From assembly GCF_018139145.2 (NCBI RefSeq), contig NC_059483.1, positions 434,001-498,000 of the forward strand: a stretch of DNA of 64,000 nucleotides, read 5' to 3'. The notes beneath the pieces were generated by a model, which saw only the letters and a list, made by a program, of their open reading frames with translations, searched no databases and was not told where the DNA came from. Made by a program: the position numbers and the translations under genes. Below, piece by piece: positions 25,033-35,800 of this stretch. The DNA is from Gymnogyps californianus (Eukaryota; Chordata; Aves; Accipitriformes; Cathartidae). Position 1 is the stretch's first letter. Each line of letters begins with the position of its first letter.

Positions 25033-25347
25033 GAGGCACTGGAAGCGTGCCAGACCCGCATCTCCAAGATGGAGCTGCAGCAGCAGCAGCAGCAAGTGGT
25101 GCAGCTGGAGGGGCTGGAGAACGCCACGGCCAGGAACCTGCTGGGGAAGTTCATCAACATCCTCCTGGCTGTCATGGCTGTCCTCCTCGTCTTCGTCTCC
25201 ACTGTGGCCAACTGCGTCGTGCCCCTCATGAAGACTCGCAATAGGACGTTCAGCACTTTATTTATAGTGGTTTTCATTGCCTTTTTGTGGAAGCACTGGG
25301 ACGCCATCACCGGCTACTTGGAACGGTTCTTGTCTCCCCCCAGATGA
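25033..25347 (+). CDS. TMCC1: TMCC1 last coding exon, membrane anchor and stop
   Basis: This exon starts after CTTGCCAACAG with [15 protein letters not shown], continues through a short Gln run (six Gln, also present in the human protein), then a first hydrophobic segment ([19 protein letters not shown], about residues 411-430 of the 474-residue form). A short polar turn with KTRNRT follows, then a second hydrophobic segment ([14 protein letters not shown], about 443-456), and it ends in LERFLSPPR with TGA at 25345-25347. The two closely spaced transmembrane segments form the C-terminal hairpin that places TMCC proteins in the ER with both ends in the cytosol. The last 15 residues ([10 protein letters not shown] region) differ most from mammals. 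Exons 14328-15262, 22184-22319 and 25033-25347 sum to 1386 bases, or 461 residues plus stop, with no break. Confidence 0.97.
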   Translation, partial: EALEACQTRISKMELQQQQQQVVQLEGLENATARNLLGKFINILLAVMAVLLVFVSTVANCVVPLMKTRNRTFSTLFIVVFIAFLWKHWDAITGYLERFLSPPR

Positions 25348-25615
25348 TGGTGGCAGGAATTGGCTGCGTCGCCCTCCTCCCGGCGCTCTCAGTGAGCAAG
25401 CGTGGCAAAGATTAGTCAGCAACTACTCCGCTGAAGTTTTAAAGTGTCCGAGTGAATTTGTTTACATTTAGAATAACGTTTTTTCTCTGCGAGATGCATT
25501 GCAATAGTATTTTTTAGATTTTATTCAAGAACTCTTTTTGGCGAGAATCCTGGATAATTTTTATGTAGCATGGTTCTCTTTGGATGCAAATCTTAAGATT
25601 CTTTAAAGTGTACAA

Positions 25616-25625
25616 AATAAATAAA
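25616..25625 (+). terminator. TMCC1: Proximal poly(A) signal pair
   Basis: Two overlapping AATAAA hexamers (25616-25621 and 25620-25625) lie 270 bases after the TMCC1 stop. Use of this site would give a short 3' UTR; whether it is used cannot be seen from sequence. Confidence 0.55.
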
Positions 25626-26201
25626 TACAGAAATTTGGAGCATACCAATGGGCAATTTAAATTGTGGCTTGAACTACTGTACTAAACCTGTCAGGAAGAA
25701 GAGAATGTGGTTAGCCTAAGGTGAGCAAAGCTAAATCTAGTGCACAGCCTTGAATGATGGTACCACAGCAAACCTGTAACACTAAACTTTTACTGTGAAG
25801 TCTGCTCACATTCCATGTCCAAATGTATGCGTTCAGAGTGGTTTCTTTCCTTAACAAGAGAAAAACAACAACGTGTGGATCTCTTTCCCAGCTCAGCGTG
25901 TGGGTTCGCCGTTTGTGCTAACCTGACTTACAGTAACTTTCTATAAGGCTGGCTAACTTTGCTAAGCATATGAAGTGGAAGCCTCATGCCATACACAGTA
26001 ACTGCACAGTCGTGCTACAGTATTTTGAAGTAGTCCTTGAAATACTTATCTTTAAGCAGAAGCCCTTGGTCGCACTTTTAAGGTTTTTTTTATATATGTA
26101 TATTCACAGATTTAAAAAAAATCCGAACAGCATACTTGAAGAGTGTAATACTCAAACTCTCAGTGCTTCCTTATTGTTTCTAATAGGATTTTTTATTGTT
26201 G

Positions 26202-26218
26202 TTATTATTATTATTATT
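26202..26218 (+). repeat. (TTA)n microsatellite in the 3' UTR
   Basis: Five to six consecutive TTA triplets preceded by TTG units; a short trinucleotide tract likely to vary in length. Confidence 0.8.
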
Positions 26219-26273
26219 GGGGGTTTTTTTGGAAGGGGTTGGGAGGGTCATTACTTTTTTTTTTTTCCTTTTA

Positions 26274-26279
26274 AATAAA
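26274..26279 (+). terminator. TMCC1: Internal poly(A) signal
   Basis: A canonical AATAAA directly after a T-rich stretch, about 930 bases into the 3' UTR. It is a plausible intermediate cleavage signal. Confidence 0.5.
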
Positions 26280-26697
26280 AGAAGTGATGTTTTTAAATGA
26301 AGAAATGCGTGAATAATTGTGAGCCGTCTTGTCCTGAAACAGTTTTGAGGAGGGCAGAGAGTAGTTTCTAGTGCCAGCCTGTCTGGAACGCAGTGCTGTT
26401 CATATGCCATTTATCTGTCCTCCTGAGCATACAGATGCAGCATCATGAAAAACATCTGTCTTCTCCACACATTTTTGTCATGCAGGGCTTTTTTTTTCTT
26501 TTTCCAGATGTGAAGGAGAGTCTGTTTGTATTTCTCATTTGCACGTCATCTCTCATTCCTGGCCTCAGGATAAGAATAAGGAATTTCTCTTCCTCCCTTC
26601 CTAGGGAAAAGACAGGTTCTTTTAAGGAAAGAAATACTGAATCAACACTCCACTTAAAAGAATGGTTGTCTCAGAAATATCTCTGATTTAATGTTTA

Positions 26698-26703
26698 AAT
26701 AAA
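26698..26703 (+). terminator. TMCC1: Internal poly(A) signal
   Basis: AATAAA in the context TTTAAATAAACCCC. No strong GT-rich element is obvious immediately downstream, so this is weaker than the distal signal. Confidence 0.4.
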
Positions 26704-28062
26704 CCCCTAAAAAGTGAAACCAAAGTTTTCCTCCTGTCAGGCTCTGGTAAGATCATTTCTGTGTCTGTGTCAGGATCTTTGTACGCTGTATGTGTGTTGT
26801 GTGCCATAGAGAGCATCCTCTTCTTCAGCCATGGGGGCAAGTACTTGGTGTCGATACCTTTTCAAAGCTCTAAAGGAAATGTCAGCTTCAAATGTAACCC
26901 TCAAGTCCTAGCAGCATGCTGTTGCTGGTGACTGGTTGGTACTGGCAGGCAGGCTTCATGTCCAAGGAATCTGCGTTCACTCTATGCTGTTTTTTTAACT
27001 GGTGTCCCTTTCACTGTAACAAAGCCAAGATTCAGCTTCCGTCTCTATGAAATCCAAAAAGACTCCAGGATTCTCTTTCAAAACCAGTTATGGTGTTTAG
27101 TCAGATCTTACTGTTTTCCTTCTTTCCAGGCTTCAGTTCCCTCTGGGAACCAAATGTTGCCCAAGTGACCTAAACCACTTGAAATCATACATACACATAT
27201 ATGGAACATGTACATCATATATCTATATATACAGAGAAGCCTAGGACTTTATGCTGTGATGCAAATTCTGGGTTCTGAGGAATTCCCTCAAACTAGGTTT
27301 AACAGCCTTGAGGGTCTTCTGATTGCCAGCGGAGGCAAGCCCTCTGCCGTCCAACCATCCTTCTTCCTTCAAAGATTCTCTTTTTCCATAGCCACAGGAA
27401 ACTCAGGTGTCCCCCTCCCCAGGGATCCCAGCACACCTCTCTTTGTCACCATGTGCACTAATCTGCTCCTGTCCTACTTAAAACACAAATTGCCAATTGC
27501 AACTGACTCAAGCCAAAAATAATTATGCTTTCTACAGAGTTGCAGACAGAGCAAAGATTGCATCAACATTCCCTCCCTAGACCATGCTTCTAGCTCCAGT
27601 GAAACTCTATTCTGTTTACCGCCCTTCACTGATTCAAATTACGTGGATAACTATTGTCTTCCCATTACGTAGTTTTTGTCAGAAACAAAGGTGTGACTAA
27701 CAGTAAGAACGGATTGGGCACATAATTGAAAAGCTTTGTTGCCTTTATTTCTGAAACCTGACCTTTGCACCTCTGTTTTTCTCAGTTTTGATCACACTAG
27801 AATTGCTCATGGTAGGTTTTTATGTGGTCAAAGCAGGAAGGAGTTGAAAGCCGGTGGATCTGGACACTCGGTGCCACTCGTCCATAGTATTTGAAGGAAG
27901 TGTTTGTCCCTCTTCTTCTTTATATCCTAATTTCATTTAGTGTCTCAACTCTGTGTCGTCTTCAGTAAATACCATTTGCTAATTTGCCAGAAGGTGCAGG
28001 CTTAATAGAAACTTACCACCTCAAAACTGTTTGGTGAAGGCCATGTACATATGGTTCTGGAT

Positions 28063-28093
28063 GATGTCTGTCTGTCTGTCTCTTTCTCTCTCG
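28063..28093 (+). repeat. TGTC/TCTC simple repeat
   Basis: Consecutive TGTC units pass into CT dinucleotides within the TMCC1 3' UTR, a short pyrimidine-rich microsatellite. Confidence 0.8.
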
Positions 28094-29267
28094 ACAGTTT
28101 CTTCCATTCCAGAAAGTTGTCTGCAGTAATGCCATATGATGCTGCATCCACTTTTCATATCTTAACACGACTGCCATGTGTTTTGCCTTTTGCATTAGCA
28201 GAACGTTTTGGGGTTTTCCTCCCTCTTCAATTTGAAGGTCTGTGATGATTTCTGATAGCTTAACAATGATGATATTGTTGGAAATGTGATTCTAGCTTTA
28301 AAGCTCCCTTTCCTTGTAAGCGGTTGTGTTTGCTTTCTTGATGAAGCGTTTCTGGATGACACGTAGAAGACAGTTTCCGTCATGGGTGTGAGTGTGCATG
28401 TGAGTACCTTTTATTAGCCTTCCTTATGGATGTGAACTTTTTAGTGACCATCTCTGAGTTGCAGAATGTTTCCCAAAACATTTCATATTCAGAGTTGAAA
28501 CGATTCTGAAATTGCTTAGATATGTTTAGCACATATCAACTTGGCATATAAAAAGGGAAGAATATAATGGACTGTGTTAGTTCAGAAAGCAGCAGCTCTT
28601 CAGTGAAATTCTGTGGTTCAAATGAAGTTCATCTGTTTCCCCCATTTGCTTTCTCAATGTAAAGAAGAAAGAAAATCTTGATGCAAAAAAATTTACCATT
28701 TTAAATTTTATAAGGTTCTCTTTTTTCTCAGCCTCATTAGTTTAGTTTAATGATACTCAGCATGCTCACAGCAATTATTTCATTGGTTTATTCCAATCCC
28801 ATGAGTTCTTTGGGTCTGATCAGATTAAATGTTGACTTCTGTACATGTTGCACTGGGACAGAAAGCACTGTCTTTCAGCTTTGAAAATATGCATTTTTTT
28901 AATTAAAAAAGCAGCATTATAACAAAAGAAGCCAAGCTACGAAGGGGTTCAAGATTGGGTAGTTTTGCCAGTTTTAAAGTGAATTCTGAATGTGGCTAAA
29001 GAGTTAAAAACCCTGTGTGTCTGTGTTGTGTATGCCAGGTGGTATAGTAGTAGGCAATTGACTTAGCTGTAAGTGTGTTTTAAAAGTGTAAAAAAATAAA
29101 CAGAAAAACTCACTTGCACGGGTTGAAGAGTACAGAAATGACACTTGTGAACGTAACACTGTAGTTTATAGATCTTAAGCTGCTAATTGTTGAGAGAGAT
29201 TTACATTTGTCTTGTCTGATTGTCGCAGATTTATCTGTGACACTTTTACTGTATATAAAAAACTTTA

Positions 29268-29273
29268 AATAAA
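29268..29273 (+). terminator. TMCC1: Distal poly(A) signal of TMCC1
   Basis: AATAAA lies in an AT-rich context after a Pumilio-type TGTATATA (29250-29257). It is followed by a GT/CT-rich stretch and, 43 bases later, a run of five G blocks (29316-29340) resembling MAZ-type pause elements. This is the best candidate for the main 3' end, because AT-rich UTR-like sequence stops here. Confidence 0.75.
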
Positions 29274-29315
29274 GACCTCAGCTATTAACACTGGCCTCAT
29301 CTGGCTGTTTCCAAA

Positions 29316-29340
29316 GGGGTGGGGTGGGGCGGGGAGGGGG
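29316..29340 (+). promoter_or_regulatory. G-rich MAZ-like / G-quadruplex tract after the TMCC1 3' end
   Basis: Five runs of four or five G are separated by single bases, ending in GGGGAGGGGG, which matches the MAZ-type pause element known to assist poly(A) site use and polymerase II termination. It could also fold as a G-quadruplex in RNA or DNA. Confidence 0.5.
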
Positions 29341-29679
29341 TGGTCAGGAAGAAAAAGAAAGGTGGGTTAAAACTGTGCTGAGCCCTGATAGCTTCAAGTT
29401 TGAGCAAGTTCTCCATAGATCCGATCATCAAACTTCATCCTGTAATCAGCCATGCACCACCTGGGCATGGCGAGAATAAATTGGCTGCATTGTTTCGTCT
29501 CTGCGGGCAGAGGAGGAGGAAGAGCAGCATTGCATTCTTCCTCATCCGTTTCCTTCCAGTCCACCTGGAGCCTGGGACAGCCTCTCTGCAGGGTCACCGC
29601 CGTTCCCGCAGATGCCTGACCTGTCCGTGCGGCTCGCACATCACGGTGTTTCCGTACCTTCCCTCCCTGCAGTGCTGTA

Positions 29680-29775
29680 AGCCTCAATTTGGAGGTGGGT
29701 ACAATTAGATGAGGTGACTTGCCCAAGAGGTGTCGGTCTTTGAAGAACCGGGAGTTGGTCCTGTGTTTTCCACCT
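29680..29775 (-). mobile_element. Possible MIR-type SINE fragment
   Basis: Read on the + strand it shows the reverse-orientation MIR order: a cleared-down TACAATTAGATGAGG where MIR has its AAACTGAGG region, then GTGACTTGCCCAAG, then AACCGGGAGTTGGTCC where MIR has its CCGGGATTCGAACCC region. It is short and degenerate. Confidence 0.4.
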
Positions 29776-30689
29776 CTGAGGAGGTCTGTCATCTGGACTG
29801 CCCCAGCTGAGATGGGGTGGGGGCCGGCTCTTGCTTCTTTGGACTTTTTCCTTACTGGGATTGCAGGATCAGCTCTGTGCTGAGCTGCGTATGCAAAGCA
29901 AGGTGCGATTCTAGCCTCACCTGTATTTCTCACGTGGGTCTTGTGATGGAGCAGCTCCAGGCCCCAGCTCAGCTTTGACGAGGAAGAATTCAGCTGGTAG
30001 GACAGCATTCACTAACCATAGTGAATAGGCGCTGGTTGGACTCAGTATGGTTGTTGGAGATGGCTCAGGATCAACAGGGGGGCATGATGACCGAGGGTAA
30101 AAGCAGTGGCCTTCTACTCCCACGTCAACAGTTCTAATCCCGTAATTTAGAGGATTAGGAGTCGTTACTCAGCTTTTTGGTTAGTCTGTGGGCAGTGGTT
30201 TGATAGCTCCACCCAGGTCCTGGGGGACAAACAGAGATGTGGCAAGGGTATGGCTATGCTGGGTTGCCACAGCGGAGATGAAGAATTGGCTGATCTTTCT
30301 CGCTGGAGCAGTCATTCTCCCAGGTCAAATCACAACACATTGATGCGTTGATAGTGGAAATTTGGGCAAACAGGCAGCTCCGTACCACAAGACATCTGTC
30401 TTCAAGTTGTTTCTTAACAAACACCAAATCCACTTTCTTCTTTAAAAGACAGTGTTGGTTAGTGGTTTGCTGGTGTCAGTGGAGTCTCCCTCAGTGACTG
30501 GAGTTCAGCAGAATTGGGAAGTGGGTTCTCTGCTGCCTGAGTTAGCATGAAATGGTACATCCCTGGGCAAACCAGCTCTGCTGAGTGGTTCACTCCCTAG
30601 CCACATCCCCTCTGAACTTAGGAATAAGAGTCACCATATATGCGTGCTCTGCCTTTGTGCCAGCATTGTGCCCACCCTGGCCCAAAGGG

Positions 30690-30729
30690 GCAAAATAGGG
30701 AATGCTGATGCAAAATAGGGAACGCTGCC
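30690..30729. repeat. Two-copy 20-base tandem duplication
   Basis: GCAAAATAGGGAATGCTGAT at 30690-30709 is followed immediately by a second copy with three changes (30710-30729). Confidence 0.9.
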
Positions 30730-31799
30730 TGAGGAGAAAAGCAAGAACAGGATGGGAAGCTGTGGTGTGTTTTCAGCCTCCCTCCCCAGTGCAGGTTTGC
30801 CTGTAGCCCTGCCTGTGCACAGCTGATGCTCAACTCACCTTGCAATCAACAGGTCTGAACGAGTTCCAGAGTTCCTCCACTACACACACAAAAGCACTGA
30901 AGTCCTGCAGGGGTTAACTATCAGATCTCTGCCATGACAGCCTTGAGGACATCCCTGTCTCCAGTTTTCATTGTTTGAAGAAAACTTTCATGCCTAACAC
31001 TAGCTATGATACGTAGGGAGCAGGAGCCCCAAGAAGTGACCCGCGAGCCTGTCTGGCCAGCACAGAGGAGCAGGTGAGCGTGACACCACATTGCTCCGTC
31101 TTGTCACTCGGCTCCTCGTTTCCAGCTGGTTTGGGCATTGCTGCCACACCTGCGCATCACCCACGTCTTTCTGCAGCCCCTGAACGTGAACACAAGCTCT
31201 GGGTCAAGACAACTCCCATTCATCCTTGGCCTTGCCACGTCACTTGAGGGGAGACTGCTGACACAGGTGAGCGGACTCGGGGAGGGAGCTGCTCGGTTTG
31301 CTCGGGGAAGGAGCTGTGAACCGGCAAGCACGGCTCATCCTCATCTCAGGCACACCCCAAGAGCTAAGTGGGGTATTTTGGAAATGAACGTCCTGCTTAC
31401 ATGGGGGAGGGATCCTGAGAAGAGAACAGGGATCATAGGAGGAGCAGGTCACGTTTCACTGGTGGAGCACTCCTCGGCAGAAAACATCTTCAAGGAAACA
31501 ACATCTCTCTGATCCTCCTGACGGCTGTCGTCTCATGCATCCTGAGGCGGTTACGATCCTCGGCACGGGTGTAACAGCGCTCGCCCAGACTGCTCAGGAA
31601 CTTTGGTTATGTTCCTTCCAAAAACGTTCCTTTGAAAGATCTTTTGCTTATTTCAGATCAGCTCTGCTCCTGCATTGCTCCCATCTGCATTTCCCTCCCT
31701 CTTCGGAAACAGGCTGTAATGTATCAGCTGGCATTCCATCTGTCCCATCCATCCCTTTCCCAGCTGGGAAACGCTGCCGATTGCCGGGGTGTGCAGCCT

Positions 31800-32860
31800 G
31801 AGTCCCCGATGCCCTGAGTGCGACAACCCAGTCCGGGAGGTGGCCGGGCCCGAACGCCCCGGGCCTGCGAGCGCGGGGCCGGCAGCGCAGGCAGGGTGGC
31901 GGCGGGGAGGCGACCTCCGAGCCCGCAGCTCCCTGCAGGAAAGCAAACGACCCTTCCGAACGGCGGGAACCCCGTTCTCCCCCGGCAAGCCTGGGGTAGA
32001 GGGTGTCGTTCCCCCCCCGCCCCGCAGCGCAGGGGCCCGGCCCGGGGCACCGGGGCTCCTCGCAACACAGGTGCTGCCAGAGGGCCCTCACGCAGGGATG
32101 TGATCTGAGCCGCTCTCGTCTAAATCGCTTTAATTACGGGGGATTAACTAACAGATTTTAACGGTTCTAATCTAATTTGCGCTGATCTAAAGGACGCGAG
32201 GCCTCCCCCCGCCACAGCGCTCCCGCGGGGCCGGGGCCGGGGCCGGGACCGGGGCCGGGGCCGGGGCCGGGGCCGGGTCCCTCCGCCCAGCCGGGCCGCG
32301 GGGGCCGAGCTGCGCGCGGGTCCTGCCGCCCGCCGGCCAGAGGGGGCCCCGCCCCGCCCGGTCTCTGCCGCCACCTGCCGGCGGCAGTTGGCACTGCGCG
32401 CTCGCGCTGCCCGCGGTCTCTGGCGACACCTGGCGGCCGCCCGGCGCCGCGGGAGCCTCTGGGCCGCCGGGTGTCAGCGGGGCCGGCCCCGGGGCCGCAG
32501 GGCCCCCAGCCCGGCGGATTTCGTCGCCTCCCGGGGGAAGGCGCCGCTGTCCCTCGCGGCCGCCCGCCCGCTTCGCGCGGGAGGGGACGCCGAGCGTACC
32601 GGGGACGTGCGGCAGCCGCGGCCCCGCTTCGAACAGGGGGTGCGCCCTGTGCGAGGCCGTGCGGGTGGAGGGAGAAGCCACGGGTCGGGGGGCCGCGGGC
32701 CAGGCCCCAGGAGGGCGGGTGGCCCCGGTGTGGGACAGGCCAGTGCCCCCAGAGCCCGGGGCGGGCGCTGGCCATCGCCAAGCAGAGCGGGGTGGAGCGG
32801 ACGCCTGGGCTGGGAGCCTCTCGGCAGCCGTGCCAAGGGGCGAAGGAGGGCAGGGACCCC
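31800..32860. promoter_or_regulatory. Orphan CpG island between TMCC1 and PLXND1
   Basis: About 1 kb of very GC- and CpG-rich DNA, 2.5 kb past the TMCC1 3' end and 20 kb before PLXND1. No recognisable coding exon lies in or beside it. Open frames on both strands (for example 32388-32990 plus and 32187-33302 minus) are low-complexity Arg/Gly/Pro/Ala shadows. An AT-rich insert at about 32110-32195 interrupts it, and a GGGGCC array sits at 32227-32280. It may be the promoter of a non-coding RNA or an active distal element; which of these is unknown. Confidence 0.6.
32227..32280 (+). repeat. GGGGCC-type hexanucleotide array, nine units
   Basis: Nine consecutive six-base units: seven exact GGGGCC, one GGGACC (fourth) and one GGGTCC (last). 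The + strand carries closely spaced G4 runs able to form G-quadruplexes. It lies in the orphan CpG island and is not in any supported reading frame. Confidence 0.95.
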
Positions 32861-35800
32861 CCAAGGGCTGGTCCGAGCCACAGGGGCTGCACTGTTTGCC
32901 AGCTGCGACCTGGCACCCCACCGTGCCACCCGGCTGCATCTGGCTGACCAGCGACGGGAGGATGCGCAGAGGGCATGGGAAGAGGCATGAGGAGCAGCCC
33001 TGGGCGCTCGCACAGCCCAGCTCGCCCCACGTGCAGGCAAAACCATTGTGTTCCCCAGCACAACCGTCTTCTCTGGTTTGCCATTGCTGTTTCCTCCCAG
33101 AGCAGCACTGGGGAATGAGAGGTGACATGGAGACCTTCACCCACTCAGTTACACAAACACCTTGCCGATGTTGCCATGGGCTCCGGAGCATCCCTGCCAT
33201 ACAAACGTCCCAGCCTCTCTGTTTCTGGGCCACAGGTGACAACTGCAGTAGCACATCAAAGACCCTGAGCAGTTCCCGTTGCGCGGGACCCCTTGCCCCC
33301 ATGGCTCGGCGTCACTATAGAAGTAACTCAGTGGTTATTACTGCTTGAATCCACTCCTGTACCCGATGTTGGCCCAGGCGAGGAATAGCCTCTCCCTGCT
33401 CGTGCTCGGTGGTCCCTCTCTGGATCCTGCACACACAGTTACCAGCACAGCGTCTGGGCCTGCGCTCAGCTGCGATGTCTGCATGGAAAGGGATCATGCA
33501 GCCATGGGCCGTGGCTCTGCAACGCATCATTGCCCCAGCTCTGGAGGGAGCTACTCCAAGGCATAATTGTTTACAGCACACGTTGATGGCTCTCAAACCA
33601 GCTGTCACGTACGACTGAATGCTCTGCTTCTGTTGTGTTAAGCATGGCTGGGTCTGTGATTACAGTGAAAATTAGTCATTTGTCTGATCTGGAGCTTTCC
33701 TCTCCTCTCCTCAAAGTGGGGCTGGAGTCTACAAAAATTTGGTGGCATGCTCCTCCCTGCTTCATCCACCATAGCTAGCGTGCCAGACAGGCTCTGTTGG
33801 GCACACAAGCCTGAACCCCTGCCGCTGCCTCTCTTGTTCCTGTTTGCGACACGGTGTGCGTTTGCTGGCAGTCCTGGCTCTCGAGGCTCGGTGCCTCCTC
33901 CGGCTCTTGAACAGCATGTTGTCTTGTTTGCTGACTGACTTGCCCCAGCAGCAAAGGGGAACCATGCTGACCAAGGCTCCCCAAGGGCTGCCCTCAGCCC
34001 TGCTCCGGTGGGGTTGTGTGTCCAGCAGCAGAGATCACACACAAAGGCGTCTTTTCTCTGATGCAGGGTAGGCTCCTAATAAAAAAAGAAGAAGGGGAAA
34101 AAATCATATGAGATTTGGAGGTTCTCTGGGGACAGGACAGAGAGAGCGCAGGAACAACTGCCACATTGATAAATCCCTGTTTCCTGACGCTGGCCGGGGA
34201 AGGAGGGACCCCTGCAGTGGCAGCGCTGCAGAGCGGCAGAGGCTGGAGGTGGCAGCCGGGCCAGCGGGGTGCGGAGATGGCCCACAGGGCATGCAGGCAC
34301 ACGGCAGCGTGGGCAGAGCTGGCAGGGACAAGCTGCCCGCTCCCCCTGGGGCAAGATAGGCCTGCAGAGGTTCAGCCTGAAGATGCTCTCTCCTGTTAGC
34401 AAAATGCCCGTCATCTTTCTGCCATGTCCCCCTTCCAAGCGGTGCTTATGGCTAGCGCCTTTTGCCAAGTGCTAGTAGTGCGGTTAACTACTGGGGGCAG
34501 GGTGTGGAGACAGCCAACACTGGGGAGGGTGCGGTGTGTAGAGCGAGGGCTGCCCGTGGTGTGGGAACAGGGCACAGCTGTGAGCTGGTAAAAGCAGGGT
34601 GCTGGCCGGGAAATGTCTTTTAACTGGGCTGCTAAAAATCCTTCCCCCTCTCCCCATCAGCAAAAGGAAATCTGGGGCTCCACTGTCCATGTTTTGCTCT
34701 GGCGCATGGACAATTGCAGGAGCTGCTCATGGACCCCCACACAGGAATGCACCGACTCAAAAAGCGAGTGAGCCGGGATGTCCCGTCTGACCCCCGAATG
34801 ACTCAGGTCCTTCTGTGGGGCTCTGTGGGGACAGCTCAGCCCCACAGCGTGTTGCCCGGAAAGCCTGTGAGCAGAGGCTTGAACCTGGGGCTGAGACTCA
34901 GTGGCTCTGGGGACGGTGGCTTGCAACAGGGCTTGCTGCTGGCACAGCCAGCTCTCGCGAAGTGCTGCGGTGGTGAAGTCGTTCCTGCCGTGGGTGTTCA
35001 CGGGGAGGCCTGGAGCCAGCTGCTGTGGAGTGCTGATATACGGGGGAGCATCTGCTTTTCCTCTCCGCTGCGCTGGCTGATAAGCACAAAGTGTATGAAG
35101 AGGAGAGGCAAAGATGGACTTGCCCAGTCTCCACGTCTGATACAGAAAAACAGGCAATGCACAGTTTGTAGGTCGAGATAATAGCTCTTGCTAGGCTAAC
35201 CTAAACATGTTTTACACACAGATGTAGCAGTGAGCAAGAGTGATAATGGCAGTGGAGTAGATAGATTGCTACTATCTGGGTTACAAAAGGGCTTTTATTT
35301 AATTATGCTCAATTCGCTTCCTCTGCCTCTGGATTCCTGCACTGCCGGTGCAGGGCTTGCCAGTGCCTGCTGCCTGGAGGCAGCAGCAGGCAGCGAGGCA
35401 GCGGGTGCCTGCACCCTGGGGACCTGCCCTGACGCGGCCCTGGGGTGGTCGGAGCAGCCTCGCGCTGGCGTTGAGCCCGAGCTCAGTGCAGCCGCGCCGT
35501 AGGACCCCTCACGCGCCAGCCAGCTTCCCGGGGGTCTGCGGGTGGGTGAAGCCCGCGCCCCTCCCGGCTGGCTTGGCTCGAGCCCCGCGCTGATTTTATT
35601 GCAGCTGCGGCACCTGGCAGAGCTGGCACGCGCTCCGCCGCCTTCTATTTTTAAGACTTCCCTTTGAGCATGTGCATGGGGTAGCTGCTGTCCCCGCAGA
35701 TCTCATCGGGTGAGGGTGAGGGTCAGATGGTGGGAGACTGCTGCCCCCCTCTGAGACAGAGGCATCCAGAGGAGTCACGGGTCCAGCGACAGCCAAGGCC

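Larger units (their letters stand above)
25348..29295 (+). other. TMCC1: TMCC1 3' untranslated region
   Basis: From the TGA the sequence stays AT-rich, without repeats or splice-like structure, to a strong poly(A) signal at 29268 in a typical setting. Mammalian TMCC1 mRNAs also have very long 3' UTRs, which supports using the distal site. Internal AATAAA copies at 25616, 25620, 26274 and 26698 allow shorter messages. It contains a (TTA)n tract at 26202-26218, T runs near 26226 and 26256, many ATTTA-like AU elements, and a TGTATATA Pumilio-type site at 29250-29257. The end point is estimated at 10 to 30 bases after the last signal. Confidence 0.75.
29341..31790. other. Intergenic, no gene supported
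   Basis: Mixed-composition DNA between the TMCC1 3' end and the orphan CpG island. It contains a possible MIR fragment (29680-29775) and a 20-base tandem duplication (30690-30729). A 204-codon minus-strand frame at 29394-30008 runs through the MIR-like segment and is not a convincing gene. Confidence 0.7.

Noticed and set aside
29394..30008. 204-codon minus-strand frame after the TMCC1 3' end
   Set aside because: No recognisable domain; it crosses a MIR-like fragment and lacks a supporting promoter or splice structure.
32167..33302. Long minus-strand frames (325 and 371 codons) and plus frames across the orphan CpG island
   Set aside because: Low-complexity translations, overlapping frames on both strands, and a run through the GGGGCC array; composition alone explains them.
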